A program made the translations under genes and the position numbers. The notes under the pieces are model-generated. The model was not told the origin of the DNA, did not search any database, and worked only from the letters and a program-made list of their open reading frames with translations. A DNA stretch of 64,000 nucleotides, from NCBI RefSeq assembly GCF_017498525.1, contig NZ_CP071796.1:2294001-2358000 (forward strand). The letters are read 5' to 3'. This DNA comes from Ottowia testudinis (lineage in GTDB: Bacteria; Pseudomonadota; Gammaproteobacteria; Burkholderiales; Burkholderiaceae_C). Shown here in pieces: positions 50,567 through 59,905 of this stretch. Position 1 is the first letter of the stretch, and every line of letters begins with the position of its first letter.

Positions 50567-50621
50567 AAAGTGCCTATGGCGCTTGTCCATCAAGCGCGGA
50601 CAGCTACCAATTTCATAGTGT
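50560..50621. repeat. Dispersed GCGCTTG repeat between converging operons
   Basis: Full copy with core GCGCTTGTCCATCAAGCGC (50579-50597) and flanking CTATTTATATG / ATTTCATAG. Its hairpin is the only structure in the 55-bp convergent gap and could end both transcripts. Confidence 0.85.
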
Positions 50622-51926
50622 TCAGCTTTCGGGGGCGCAGCGCGGCAACCAACGGCGCAGCAGCGGCGATGTCACCACCGTGCTGAAAATCGCCATCAGT
50701 ACCAGCATGGTGAACAGGTTTTGCGAGATCACGCCCAGGTCGTAGCCGACGTTGATGACGATCAGCTCCATCAGCGCACGGGTGTTCATCAAAATCCCCA
50801 ACACCTTCGATTCGGCCTTGGGCAGGCCCACGAAACGCGCCGCCAGATAGCTGCCGCAGAACTTGCCCACCGTCGCCAAGCCGATCACCAACGCGCACCA
50901 ACCCCACAGCACGGGCGTGTCCAAGCTGCCGATATTGGTGCGCAGCCCGGTGTAGGTGAAGAAGATTGGCAGGAAGAACACGGTCACGAACTGGCCCATG
51001 CGATCGCGCCAGGCGTCGGCCAGCGCGCGTTCGTCGTGCAGCAGCACGCCCAGCATGAAGCCGCCGAAGATCGCGAAGATGCCCAGCTGGTAGGTCGTCA
51101 TGGCGCCGATGAAGATCGCCGCCAGCAGCACGCCCAGCAGGTTGTTGGGCAGCGCCTGGGGCTCACCGTCGCGCGGTGTCTGGCGTTGCGCCCAGCCGAC
51201 CAAGCGCTTGAGCAGCGGCCGCAATCCCCACCACGACAACGCCGCGAACAAGCCGACCGCCCCGACGTTGAGCGCGAACCCGCCGGCCTGGAACTGCGAC
51301 ACCGACAGCGTCGTCACCAAAGCCAGCAGCAGCCAGCCGACCACATCGTTGATGGCGGCGGCGCTGATGGCGATCACGCCCAGCGGCCGCTGCGTCATGT
51401 CGAACTCGATCAGGATGCGGCCCAGGATCGGCAACGCGGTGATCGAAAACGCCGTGGCCACGAACAGCGCCGTGGCCAGCGCCGCAGCGTTCGGGCCGCC
51501 CAGAAACGGGGCAATAAACCAGCCCAGCGCCCCGCCCAGCACAAACGGCAGCAGCAAGCCGGCCGCCGACACCCACATCACGGCACGGCGGTTGCGGCGC
51601 TCGGTCAGATGGCCGAAGTCGAATTCCAGCCCGATCTGGAACATCAGCAGAATCAGGCCGATCTGCGAGAGCACCTGCATCGGCTCGCCCGGCGCCGAAT
51701 GGAAGACGTAGTTGAACGCACCCGGCGCCAGCAGGCCGAACAACGACGGCCCGAGCAGAATGCCGACGATGATCTCGCCGACCGCCGTCGACTGCCCGAA
51801 CCGCGCTGCCAGCGTGCTGCCGATGCGCCCGGCCAGCACCACCACGGTGAGCTGAAGCAGGGTAAAGAAAAGCACCGCCTCGGCCTTGTGGACACCGATC
51901 TCCTGCGCGGCGGCCCCGACGCTCAT
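50622..51926 (-). CDS. CPA2-type cation/proton antiporter
   Basis: 434 residues, about 12 membrane helices, KefB/NapA-like: VGEIIVGILLGPSLFGLL, the discontinuous helix ATAFSITALPILGRIL, and the conserved Asp in SAAAINDVVGWLLLALV. There is no C-terminal nucleotide-binding domain. It would exchange Na+ or K+ for H+ at the inner membrane. Its ATG overlaps the ketoreductase stop, placing it in the polyene operon, an unusual member that might serve pH or ion homeostasis during export. Confidence 0.9.
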   Translation of the reverse strand: MSVGAAAQEIGVHKAEAVLFFTLLQLTVVVLAGRIGSTLAARFGQSTAVGEIIVGILLGPSLFGLLAPGAFNYVFHSAPGEPMQVLSQIGLILLMFQIGLEFDFGHLTERRNRRAVMWVSAAGLLLPFVLGGALGWFIAPFLGGPNAAALATALFVATAFSITALPILGRILIEFDMTQRPLGVIAISAAAINDVVGWLLLALVTTLSVSQFQAGGFALNVGAVGLFAALSWWGLRPLLKRLVGWAQRQTPRDGEPQALPNNLLGVLLAAIFIGAMTTYQLGIFAIFGGFMLGVLLHDERALADAWRDRMGQFVTVFFLPIFFTYTGLRTNIGSLDTPVLWGWCALVIGLATVGKFCGSYLAARFVGLPKAESKVLGILMNTRALMELIVINVGYDLGVISQNLFTMLVLMAIFSTVVTSPLLRRWLPRCAPES

Positions 51927-52663
51927 TGGTACATGGCCCCGTTGATGCCGATGGTCTGGCCCGAGATGTAAGCGGCCTTGTCGGAGGCCAGAAACGCCAC
52001 CAGATCGGCTACCTCGCGCGGTTGCCCGGCGCGGCCCATGGGCACCATGCGCTGGATGGCGGCGGCGTCGAAGGCGCCAGCGCTCATCTCGCTGGCGACG
52101 ACGCCGGGCGCCACCGCGTTCACCGTCACGCCGCGGCTGGCGCACTCAAGCGCCAGCGACTTGACCGCGCCGTGCAGCGCCGATTTGGCGGCGGCGTAGT
52201 TCACCTGGCCGCGGTTTCCGGCCTGCCCAGCCACCGAGGTGATGGCCACGATGCGGCCCCAGCGCGTGCGCAGCATGGGCAGCATCAGGGGCTGGGCCAC
52301 GTGGAAGAAGCCGTTCAGGTTGACGTCGATCACGCGTTGCCACTGCTCGGCGCGCAGACCCGCAAACACACCGTCGTCGTGCACGCCGGCGTTGTGCACC
52401 AGCACCTGAATCGGACCGGACTCCAGCACCTTGGCCAGCGCGGCGGCGCAGGCGGCTCCGTCAGTGACGTCGAACACCACGCTGTCGGCCGCGCCGCCAG
52501 CCGCGCGGATGCCGGCCACCAGCTGCTCGGCCGCCGCCCGGTTGCGGTTGGCGTGGGCCAGCACGTGCAAGCCTTCGGTCGCCAGCGCACGCGCGATGGC
52601 ACCGCCGATGGCGCCGCTGGCGCCGGTGACCAGGGCACGGCGTGCGGGCGCTGCATGGCTCAT
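51923..52663 (-). CDS. FabG-type 3-oxoacyl-ACP reductase
   Basis: 246 residues from ATG 52663. SDR fold: ALVTGASGAIGGAIARAL, NAG in LVHNAGVHDDG, catalytic Ser in ITSVAGQAGNRGQ with YAAAK (Tyr-x3-Lys), and the C-terminal YISGQTIGINGAMY. It would reduce 3-oxoacyl-ACP during polyene chain extension. ATGA overlaps with both neighbours. Confidence 0.93.
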   Translation of the reverse strand: MSHAAPARRALVTGASGAIGGAIARALATEGLHVLAHANRNRAAAEQLVAGIRAAGGAADSVVFDVTDGAACAAALAKVLESGPIQVLVHNAGVHDDGVFAGLRAEQWQRVIDVNLNGFFHVAQPLMLPMLRTRWGRIVAITSVAGQAGNRGQVNYAAAKSALHGAVKSLALECASRGVTVNAVAPGVVASEMSAGAFDAAAIQRMVPMGRAGQPREVADLVAFLASDKAAYISGQTIGINGAMYQ

Positions 52664-53151
52664 GGCGAATCTGGCCCCGAAACATCGAGCATCACGGTGG
52701 CGCGGCCTTCCACCAACGGCCGCTCGCCCGCGTGCAGCGCGAAGGCGTATTGGCACAGATCGACGCTCTCGGCTTCGCACTGGGCCATCACGGTGATCTC
52801 GCCCGCCACATCGTCTAACCGCGCCACGTGCAGCGTGACGCCGCGCACGCTGACCAGCAGCCCGCGGCGGGGCCGCGGCAGGCCACGCTGCTCGGCTTGC
52901 AGTGCCCCGTGCAGAGCCATGGCCTGCGCGGCGTACTCCACACCGCAGGCCGCGCCTAGGCGGCCGTGCTGGCGCATCGGGTGATGTGCGGCGCGGTGGC
53001 TGGTGGCGGCGCAGCGGATGGCATCGGGCGAAGCGTTCAGCACGCGATCCAGCAGGCACATCGTGCCCTGGTGCGGTACGCGGGCAGCGATCCAGTCGTG
53101 GCCCTGGCCGGCGACACCGGGCCACGCCGAGGACGTTTCGGGGTGATTCAT
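52660..53151 (-). CDS. Hotdog-fold dehydratase of the polyene operon
   Basis: 163 residues from ATG 53151, overlapping the chain-length-factor stop. The pattern (RVPHQGTMCLLDRVLNASPD; GAACGVEYAAQAMALHGAL; RGLLVSVRGVTLHV) matches the ApeP-type 3-hydroxyacyl-ACP dehydratase of aryl-polyene clusters, with a His before QGTMCLLD and a Glu in the central helix. With the plus-strand hotdog protein it probably forms the dehydratase pair. Confidence 0.85.
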   Translation of the reverse strand: MNHPETSSAWPGVAGQGHDWIAARVPHQGTMCLLDRVLNASPDAIRCAATSHRAAHHPMRQHGRLGAACGVEYAAQAMALHGALQAEQRGLPRPRRGLLVSVRGVTLHVARLDDVAGEITVMAQCEAESVDLCQYAFALHAGERPLVEGRATVMLDVSGPDSP

Positions 53152-53966
53152 GCGGGCGCCACCTTCAGCCACAGCCATTGGGGCGGCCAATACGCCAATG
53201 CCACCGCGCCGGCCTGGCCCGCCGCCAGCGCGGCCAGCAGCGGCAAGCCGCGCATCGGCGGCATCGTGGGCATCAGCGCAGCCAGTGTGGGCGGCAAGTG
53301 GGCATCGCCCGCATCGTCTCGAAAAGCGCCGTGGCGTGGCAACTCCAATTTAGCGATCGAACGTGGGCCACGCGCCGGCGTCAACACCAGGGCAAACGCA
53401 CTGGCGTCCTGGATGGGCCGCTTGGCATTCAGCGGCTCGGGGTATTCGCTGTCGGCGCAGACCAGCAGTACCGGCGCGCCGCTGGCGTCGATCTGCGTCA
53501 TGGCTTCCAGCAGACCAGCGGCCACGCTGGCATCGTGGGCGCCCAACACCTGTGCCGCAGACGTGGCACCGGTGGCGATTGACCAGTAGCCCGACGCGGC
53601 GTTGTGCACCGAGTTGTGAAAGCGCGTGGGCGAAATCTGCCGGTCGCCGCTGGCCAACAACTCGCACAGCTGATGGCAGTTGTCGCCGTCGCCGCCCGAA
53701 CTGGCGAAAACGTTGGGCAGTCCGGCCGGGTCGGCGTCCGCGGCTCGACAGGCCTGCAGGCCAGCAGCCAGTGCCGCCTTGATGATGCGGCTGGCGCGCC
53801 GCCGTTCGGCGGCGGGCAGCAGCTCCGGCGCCGGCAGCACGGTACGTTCGCCAACATGGCCGGCTTCACCGCGCAACAACGCGCGGCCGGCGCCCCAATC
53901 GGCGATGCCGGGCGCCAGCAGGCCCACGCCGTCGACCCAGACGGTGATGGGCTCGCGCGCGGTCAT
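53148..53966 (-). CDS. Ketosynthase-like chain-length factor
   Basis: 272 residues, shorter than a full ketosynthase. Matches the beta-ketoacyl synthase-like (PF13723) family: ITVWVDGVGLLAPGI, NVFASSGGDGDNCHQLCELL and THIS-type SPTRFHNSVHNAASGYWSI, where the catalytic Cys is absent. It would pair with the true ketosynthase next door to set chain length. ATGA overlaps on both sides. Confidence 0.87.
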   Translation of the reverse strand: MTAREPITVWVDGVGLLAPGIADWGAGRALLRGEAGHVGERTVLPAPELLPAAERRRASRIIKAALAAGLQACRAADADPAGLPNVFASSGGDGDNCHQLCELLASGDRQISPTRFHNSVHNAASGYWSIATGATSAAQVLGAHDASVAAGLLEAMTQIDASGAPVLLVCADSEYPEPLNAKRPIQDASAFALVLTPARGPRSIAKLELPRHGAFRDDAGDAHLPPTLAALMPTMPPMRGLPLLAALAAGQAGAVALAYWPPQWLWLKVAPA

Positions 53967-55159
53967 GCGGCCCTCCGCGACAGGACCAAGCTCGCGTTGC
54001 TGCCGCCAAAGCCGAACGAGTTGGACAACACATGGCGCAGCTTGGCCGCGCTCGGCTGCAGCGCCAACGCCACGGGAATGGCTGGGTCGGGCACGCGCGT
54101 GCCCACGCTGGCGGGCACCAGCCCATGCTCGAGCGCCAGCGCGCTCACCACCGCCTCCAGCGCGCCGGCGGCGCCGAGCGTGTGACCCGTCATGCCCTTG
54201 GTGGAGCTGCACGGCAGTCCGCTCCCAAAACTTGTGCCAAACACCGAAGCCACCGCCAGCCCTTCGGCCACGTCGTTGGCGGGTGTGGCGGTGCCGTGCA
54301 GATTGATGTAATCAATATCGGCCGGCGCCAGGCCAGCCCGCGCCAGCGCGCCCTGCATGGCGGCGCGCGAGCCGCGCCCCTCGGGGTGCGGAGCCGACAT
54401 GTGGTGCGCGTCGCTGGCTTCGCCCCAGCCGTTCAGCACGACGGCCGCGTCGGATTGATCGGAGCGCTCCAGCAGCGCAAACACCGCTGCTTCGCCGATC
54501 GATACACCCTGGCGCGCCACATCACCCGGCCGGCACGGTTCGGACGAGGTCAGCTCAAGCGAGGCGAAACCGTACAGCGTGGTCAGGCACAGTGAATCGA
54601 CGCCGCCGACGATGGCGGCGTCGGCCAGACCGGCGGCGATCAGCCGGTCGGCGGCAGCAAACGCCTTGGCCGACGACGAGCAAGCGGTGGAGATGGCAAA
54701 CGCCGGCCCGCGCAGCCCCATCAGATCGCGCACGAAGGCCACGAGCGAGCCCGTGTTGTGCGTGCGACCATAGTCGAACCACTCCGGCAGCGCGCCGCTG
54801 GCGTCGCGTTCGCGGTAAGCCAGCTCGGCCGACAAAATGCCCGAGGTGCTGGTGCCCAGCACCAGTGCGACCCGCTCCGCGCCGTGGCGGGCCATGGCGG
54901 CGCGCGCGGCCTGCTCGAAGCCATCGGCACGCAGGCCCAGCAGCGCCAACCGGTTGTTGCGGCAGTCGTAGGCGGCCAGTTCAAGCGGCAGCTTGACGGT
55001 GTCCACGCCGGGCACTTCGCCGATCCAGGTTTGCAACTGAGCGGTTTCAAAGTCACACGGCTCAAGCCCGCCGCGGCCGGCGCGCAAGGCGTCCAGCAGG
55101 GCGGCGCGGCCGTGGCCGACAGCACTGCTCGCGGTGTAGGCGGTCAGGGCCAGCGTCAT
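53963..55159 (-). CDS. 3-oxoacyl-ACP synthase (ketosynthase)
   Basis: 398 residues. Catalytic triad Cys160 (STACSSSAK), His288 (NLHGTATPAND) and His326 (KGMTGHTLGAAG) complete, C-terminal SNSFGFGGSNASLVL. It catalyses decarboxylative condensation in polyene synthesis. It starts 3 bp after the methyltransferase gene and overlaps the chain-length factor. Confidence 0.95.
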   Translation of the reverse strand: MTLALTAYTASSAVGHGRAALLDALRAGRGGLEPCDFETAQLQTWIGEVPGVDTVKLPLELAAYDCRNNRLALLGLRADGFEQAARAAMARHGAERVALVLGTSTSGILSAELAYRERDASGALPEWFDYGRTHNTGSLVAFVRDLMGLRGPAFAISTACSSSAKAFAAADRLIAAGLADAAIVGGVDSLCLTTLYGFASLELTSSEPCRPGDVARQGVSIGEAAVFALLERSDQSDAAVVLNGWGEASDAHHMSAPHPEGRGSRAAMQGALARAGLAPADIDYINLHGTATPANDVAEGLAVASVFGTSFGSGLPCSSTKGMTGHTLGAAGALEAVVSALALEHGLVPASVGTRVPDPAIPVALALQPSAAKLRHVLSNSFGFGGSNASLVLSRRAA

Positions 55160-55162
55160 GCG

Positions 55163-55990
55163 TCAGCGGATCTCGGGCGCCGCCGGCGCGCGGGCGATCA
55201 GCATGGTGTTGGCAAACGGCGGCCCGCCCTGCGTGCGCACCACCTGCACCTGGAACCCCAGCGTGCGCAGCGCATCGGCCCAATCGGCGGCCGGGCGGCA
55301 GTACATGGGCGACAGGCCGTGGCCGCGCACCAGGGTGACGGCCTGATCCACACGCCGGCTCAACTCAAAGCGCCAACCGGCGGCGGCGTCGCCCACACGT
55401 GCCACCAAGAGGCCGCCGTGCCCAAGCGCCGCGCGCATGCGGCGCAGCACGCCGTCTTGCGCTTCGAAAGGGAAATAGTGCAGCACGTCGAAGATGGTGA
55501 TGACGTCCACTGGTTCGAACGCCGCGTGGCAAATGTCGCCCTGCTCCACCCGCACACGCGGCTCGTTGGCAAAGGCGCGCTGGGCGCGTGCCACGTCGCG
55601 CGGCATCAATTCAAGCGCTTGCAGGCTCTGCACGCGAGGCGGTGGCGCCCAGCCGGCGGGCCAGTGGCCGGCGACGTGATGTTCTTCCGCCGCCAGCAGC
55701 CACGCTGCCAGAACGGCCTGGCCGCAGCCCAGGTCGAGAAAACGCCCCTGATCCGGCAGCACGCCCAGGCGCAGCAGGTCGATGAACAGCGGATCCATGC
55801 CCAGCTTGCCGCGCGCGAAATGCCAGGCAAATCGCCCGCCGGCGCGGTAGCGCGCACTGGCCGCATCAACCAGCGCATGCTGCAGGGCGCGCTGGTCGGG
55901 GCGCGCCGTGCTGGCCGTCGACGGAGCCAGCACCTCGGCACGCGACGCCACCAAGCCTTGCTCGGCGCTCGGTTCAACGCGCAGCGTCAC
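55163..55990 (-). CDS. SAM-dependent methyltransferase
   Basis: 275 residues. Class I Rossmann motif I FLDLGCGQAVLAAWLL near residue 87, motif II VEQGDICHAAF and motif IV VDVITIFDVLHYFPF. Methyltransferases are standard in aryl-polyene clusters, where they are thought to methylate the aryl head group. ATGA overlap with the deacetylase gene. Confidence 0.88.
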   Translation of the reverse strand: MTLRVEPSAEQGLVASRAEVLAPSTASTARPDQRALQHALVDAASARYRAGGRFAWHFARGKLGMDPLFIDLLRLGVLPDQGRFLDLGCGQAVLAAWLLAAEEHHVAGHWPAGWAPPPRVQSLQALELMPRDVARAQRAFANEPRVRVEQGDICHAAFEPVDVITIFDVLHYFPFEAQDGVLRRMRAALGHGGLLVARVGDAAAGWRFELSRRVDQAVTLVRGHGLSPMYCRPAADWADALRTLGFQVQVVRTQGGPPFANTMLIARAPAAPEIR

Positions 55991-56841
55991 GCGGGCACCC
56001 CTTGCAATGCCGGAGCGGCGGCTGGCGCGCAGGCCGCATCCAGCGTGACCGAGCGCAGGCCGCGCCCGCGCAGCGTGGTCAGCAGCGATGGCAAGACCGC
56101 CAGCACCAGTGGTTGACCCTCCGCCGTGCGGCCGGCGTGTCCGTCGTGCAGCAGCAAGATGTCACCCGCCGCCATCTGGTGCGACAGGCGCGCCAGCACA
56201 CGCGCCGGATCGGCATCGCGCGTGTCGTAGCCCCGGCGCGTCCAGGCCACCAGCTTCAGCCCATGGCGCGCCAGAATGGGTTGCAGAAACAGGTTGCGCA
56301 GGCCGGCCACGGCCCGCACGTAGCGCGGCGCGCGGCCGCTGGCCTGCGCCAGCGTGCACTGGGCTTGCTCGACCTCGCGCGCCATGCGGCGCGGGCCGTA
56401 GAGCGAAAAACCGTGCGGGTGATGCTGGGTGTGGTTTTCGATGTGGTGGCCGCGCCGCACGATCTCGCGCGCCAGCGCCGGGTGGGCCAGGACGCGCTCG
56501 CCAATGCAGAAGAACGTGGCGCGCATGCCGGCCTGATCCAGCAAATCCAGCACACGCGGCGTGACGGCAGGATCGGGGCCGTCGTCAAAAGTCAGCGCCA
56601 CTTCGCCGCGCGCGGCGGCCGACGGCGGCAGGCGCGTCAGATTCGGCCCCAACCAATGGCAGCGCGGCAGCAGGCCGGCGGCGGTGATCAGGCCATGGTT
56701 GACGGCCAGCGCGCCCAACCACCATGGCCATTGGGCGGGCGCCAGCAGCACGCCAGCGGCGGCCACCAGATGGACGACCGCCGAAAGCTGCAGAAAGGGG
56801 CTGGGCCGCCAGCGGGCGGAGGTCCATGAGGGCACAGGCAT
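55987..56841 (-). CDS. NodB-family polysaccharide deacetylase-like protein
   Basis: 284 residues. Two N-terminal membrane helices (LSAVVHLVAAAGVLLAP; LGALAVNHGLITAAGLL) precede a NodB domain with TFDDGPD (84-90), metal ligands His137 and His141 in ENHTQHHPH and a final ILLLHDGHAGR. It would deacetylate a sugar, perhaps on the lipid carrier. First gene of the minus-strand polyene operon. Confidence 0.88.
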   Translation of the reverse strand: MPVPSWTSARWRPSPFLQLSAVVHLVAAAGVLLAPAQWPWWLGALAVNHGLITAAGLLPRCHWLGPNLTRLPPSAAARGEVALTFDDGPDPAVTPRVLDLLDQAGMRATFFCIGERVLAHPALAREIVRRGHHIENHTQHHPHGFSLYGPRRMAREVEQAQCTLAQASGRAPRYVRAVAGLRNLFLQPILARHGLKLVAWTRRGYDTRDADPARVLARLSHQMAAGDILLLHDGHAGRTAEGQPLVLAVLPSLLTTLRGRGLRSVTLDAACAPAAAPALQGVPA

Positions 56842-56904
56842 CGGCGCCGATTATGGCCCAAGCGGCGTGCCCGCCTGCGCCGCACCATGTCAGCATCCAA
56901 CCGG

Positions 56905-56953
56905 CATCCAGCGCTTGTCTGTCAAGCGCAAGCAGCTATGAAAATAAGAGTAC
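56905..56953. repeat. Dispersed GCGCTTG repeat
   Basis: Full copy with core GCGCTTGTCTGTCAAGCGC (56911-56929) and tail AAGCAGCTATGAAAATAAGA, upstream of the deacetylase gene. Confidence 0.85.
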
Positions 56954-56965
56954 TTTCGGGCTAAA

Positions 56966-57129
56966 AACGTGTCTGCGATCTCGGCGTGAGGCGGCCGGGA
57001 TACGGATTGGGATTCGGATCGGCAAGGCGCGATACGCAGGCAATGGCCCGTGCCATTGACAAGAATAGCCACGCCGCAGCCTTTCCGGAGTCCGCGCGCT
57101 CCGACGCCCGCGGCAGGATCATGGACACG
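56966..57129. mobile_element. 162-bp inverted-repeat element, copy B
   Basis: It shares with copy A the sequences TCGGCGTGAGGCGGCCGGGA, CGCAGGCAATGGC and CGTGCCATTGACAAGAAT, in opposite orientation, with terminal repeats AACGTGTCTGCGATC and GATCATGGACACG. Divergence is highest in the GC-rich last third. It ends two bases before the stop codon of the yejF-like gene. Together with a dispersed repeat it fills the 290-bp gap here. Confidence 0.8.
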
Positions 57130-57131
57130 CC

Positions 57132-58742
57132 CTAAGCCGCCGCCAGCAGCTTTTGGGTGTAGGGGTGTTGCGGTGTGCCGAGCACCTGGGCCGCGCTGCC
57201 CGACTCGACCACCGCGCCGTCCTTCAGCACGATCACGTCGTGTGCCATGGCGCGCACCACGTCCACATCGTGCGTGATCAGCAGGTAGCTCAAGCTGCGC
57301 TCTTTCTGAAAGCGCTGCAACAGCGCCAGCACCTGCTTCTGGATCGTGACATCGAGCGCGCTGGTGGGTTCGTCCAGCACCAGCAGCTGCGGCTGGATGA
57401 TGAGGGCGCGGGCCAGGGCGATGCGCTGACGCTGGCCGCCAGAAAATTCGTGCGGATAGCGCGCCAGCAGGTTGGGGAACTGCTTTTCCTCCAGGCCCAC
57501 CTCGGTCAGCGCCGCGCGCACCCGGGCGGCGCGCTGCGGTGCGGCGAGTTCCGGCGCATGCACCCGCAGGCCCTCGCCCACCACTTCTTCGACCGTCATG
57601 CGCGGCGACAAGGACGAGAACGGGTCTTGAAACACCACCTGCGCCACGCGGCGCAGCGGCTTGTCGGCGGCGGCCTTGAGTTGCCAGCGCTGGCCAGCCA
57701 CCTGCACCTGCCCGCTGACCAAGGGACGCGGCAACAGCCCCAGCGCGGCCTGCGCCAGCGTCGATTTGCCCGAGCCCGACTCGCCGATCACGCCCAGCGT
57801 GCGGCCGGGCGCGATGGCGAAATCTGCCCCTTGCAGGGCCACGAATTCGCCCTTCTTGAACCAGCCGCGGATGCCAGCCAGCGGCGTGGGATAGACCACG
57901 CGCAAAGCCTGCGCGGCCAGCGCCGGGGTTTCGCCCGGCGCGGGCGGCGCCTCGACCAAATCGCGCTCGGGCTTGCTCGCCATCAGCTTTTGGGTGTACG
58001 GGTGCTGCGGCGCGGCAAAAATTTGCGCGGTGGCGCCCTGCTCCACCAGCTGGCCGTGCTGCATCACGGCCACGCGGCCGGCAAAGCGGCGCACCAGGTT
58101 CAAATCGTGCGTGATCAGCAGAATCGCCATGCCGTTTTCGCGCTGCAAGCCGCCGAGCAGGTCGAGGATTTGCCCGCGCAGGCTGACGTCGAGCGCGGTG
58201 GTCGGCTCATCCGCCAGCAGCAGCTTGGGCTGGCAGGCCAGTGCCATGGCGATCATGGCGCGCTGGCGCTGGCCGCCGGACAGCTGGTGCGGATAGGCGC
58301 CGGCGCGGCGCGCCGGCTCGGGAATGCCGGTTTTTGCTAACAATTCGATAGCTTCTTGCGCTGACTGGGCGGGTGAAAGCGCCCGTTTCAACCTCAAAAC
58401 CTCGGCGATCTGCTCGCCCACCGGCATCAGCGGGTTCAGTGCCGTCATCGGCTCCTGAAAAATCATGGCGATGTCGCCGCCGCGCAGGCCGCGCAATTCG
58501 CGCTCGGGCAAAGCCAGCAAATCGCGCGTGCGCTGGCCGTCGTTGAACAGCGCCTGACCCGCCACGCGCGCGCCGTGCAGCAGGCCCAGCAACGCCAGCG
58601 CGGTCACGGTTTTGCCAGAGCCGGATTCGCCCACCAGCGCCAGCTTCTCACCCGGGGCGATGGAAAAACCCACGCCATCGGCCACCGTCTTGGGGCCAAA
58701 AGCGACGCTCAAGTCCGTGACCTGCAGCAGGGGCACGGTCAT
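57132..58742 (-). CDS. yejF: Peptide ABC importer, double ATPase subunit (YejF type)
   Basis: 536 residues with two complete ATPase domains: Walker [13 protein letters not shown] (near 38) and [12 protein letters not shown] (near 318), signature motifs [10 protein letters not shown] and [10 protein letters not shown], Walker [12 protein letters not shown] and [11 protein letters not shown]. This is the fused DppD-DppF architecture of YejF. It powers uptake of oligopeptides by YejABEF. A stretch at 58333-58357 (ATAGCTTCTTGCGCT) resembles the dispersed repeat within the coding region. Confidence 0.94.
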   Translation of the reverse strand: MTVPLLQVTDLSVAFGPKTVADGVGFSIAPGEKLALVGESGSGKTVTALALLGLLHGARVAGQALFNDGQRTRDLLALPERELRGLRGGDIAMIFQEPMTALNPLMPVGEQIAEVLRLKRALSPAQSAQEAIELLAKTGIPEPARRAGAYPHQLSGGQRQRAMIAMALACQPKLLLADEPTTALDVSLRGQILDLLGGLQRENGMAILLITHDLNLVRRFAGRVAVMQHGQLVEQGATAQIFAAPQHPYTQKLMASKPERDLVEAPPAPGETPALAAQALRVVYPTPLAGIRGWFKKGEFVALQGADFAIAPGRTLGVIGESGSGKSTLAQAALGLLPRPLVSGQVQVAGQRWQLKAAADKPLRRVAQVVFQDPFSSLSPRMTVEEVVGEGLRVHAPELAAPQRAARVRAALTEVGLEEKQFPNLLARYPHEFSGGQRQRIALARALIIQPQLLVLDEPTSALDVTIQKQVLALLQRFQKERSLSYLLITHDVDVVRAMAHDVIVLKDGAVVESGSAAQVLGTPQHPYTQKLLAAA

Positions 58743-58752
58743 GCGTCAATCC

Positions 58753-58806
58753 CTATCAAATTCATAGCTTCTCGCGCTTGATAGGTAAGCGCCAGAGGCC
58801 AATTTT
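58753..58806. repeat. Dispersed GCGCTTG repeat
   Basis: Full copy with core GCGCTTGATAGGTAAGCGC (58774-58792), filling the gap between the ATPase and permease genes of the peptide importer. Confidence 0.8.
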
Positions 58807-58815
58807 GCTTGAAAC

Positions 58816-59862
58816 TCATGCGTCCACCTTGCGTGGATCGAGCGCATCGCGCAGCGCGTCGCCCATGAAGGTGAGCAGCAGCAGCGTCAGCACCAGCACG
58901 CCGAAGGTGGACAGCGATATCCACCAGGCGTCGATGTTGTTCTTGCCCTGGCTGAGCAGCTCTCCCAGCGAGGGCGTGCCCGGCGGCACGCCCAGGCCCA
59001 GGAAGTCGAGCGAGGTCAGCGCCAGCACCGCCGCGCTCATGCGAAACGGCAGAAACGTGACGACCGGCGTCAGGCTGTTGGGCAGGATGTGGCGCCAGAT
59101 GATCTGCCGGTTGGGCACGCCCAGCGCGCGCGCGGCCTTCACGTAATCGAGCTGGCGGTTGCGCAGGAATTCGGCGCGCACGTAGTCCGACAAGCCCATC
59201 CAGCCGAACAGGCTGAGCAGCACCAGCAACAAACCCAGGCTGGGTGAAAGAATGGCGCTGAAGATGATCAGCAGATACAGCTCGGGCATGGAGCCCCAGA
59301 TTTCGATGAAACGCTGAAAGGCCAGATCCGTCTTGCCGCCAAAAAACCCCTGCACCGCGCCCGCCGCCACGCCCAGCAGCGTGCCGACGACCGTCAACGC
59401 CAGCGCAAACAGCACGCTCACGCGAAAGCCGTAGATCAGCTGCGCCAGCAGATCGCGCCCGCGGTCGTCGGTGCCAAGCCAGTTGTCGCGGGTCGGCCCG
59501 GCCGGGTTGGGCGACTTGGCGAAGTAGTTGATGGTCTTGCTGCCATACGGGTTGAGCGGATAAATGGCCCAGTTGCCATCTTTTGAGAACCGATCGCGGA
59601 TGAAGGGGTCGAGATAGTCCGTTTCGGTCTCGAAATCGCCGCCGAAAGTCTTCTCGGAATAAGTCTTGACCAGAGGAAAGTAGAGCTGACCGTCGTAGCG
59701 CACCAGCAGCGGTTTGTCGTTGGAAATGACTTCGGCGCCCAGGCTGAGCATCACCAGCGTAACAAACACCACCAGGCTCCAGAAGCCCAGGCGGTTGCGC
59801 TTGAAGCGCAGCCAGGCGCGGCGGCTGGGGGACAGGCTGGCGGACGGCACAGCGCTGGTCAT
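58816..59862 (-). CDS. yejE: Peptide ABC importer permease (YejE type)
   Basis: 348 residues from ATG 59862. Six membrane helices; an N-terminal periplasmic region specific to YejE (DYLDPFIRDRFSKDGNWAIY, then PLNPYG), NWLGTDDRGRDLLAQLIYGF and the EAA loop (DYVKAARALGVPNRQIIWRH). It forms the channel with YejB. The upstream partner genes are 2.4 kb away, separated by a CoA-transferase and a toxin-antitoxin pair. Confidence 0.94.
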   Translation of the reverse strand: MTSAVPSASLSPSRRAWLRFKRNRLGFWSLVVFVTLVMLSLGAEVISNDKPLLVRYDGQLYFPLVKTYSEKTFGGDFETETDYLDPFIRDRFSKDGNWAIYPLNPYGSKTINYFAKSPNPAGPTRDNWLGTDDRGRDLLAQLIYGFRVSVLFALALTVVGTLLGVAAGAVQGFFGGKTDLAFQRFIEIWGSMPELYLLIIFSAILSPSLGLLLVLLSLFGWMGLSDYVRAEFLRNRQLDYVKAARALGVPNRQIIWRHILPNSLTPVVTFLPFRMSAAVLALTSLDFLGLGVPPGTPSLGELLSQGKNNIDAWWISLSTFGVLVLTLLLLTFMGDALRDALDPRKVDA

Positions 59863-59905
59863 GCGGCGGCACGCAAGTGGTTGAAGGGCTGTTGCTGCAT
59901 GAACA

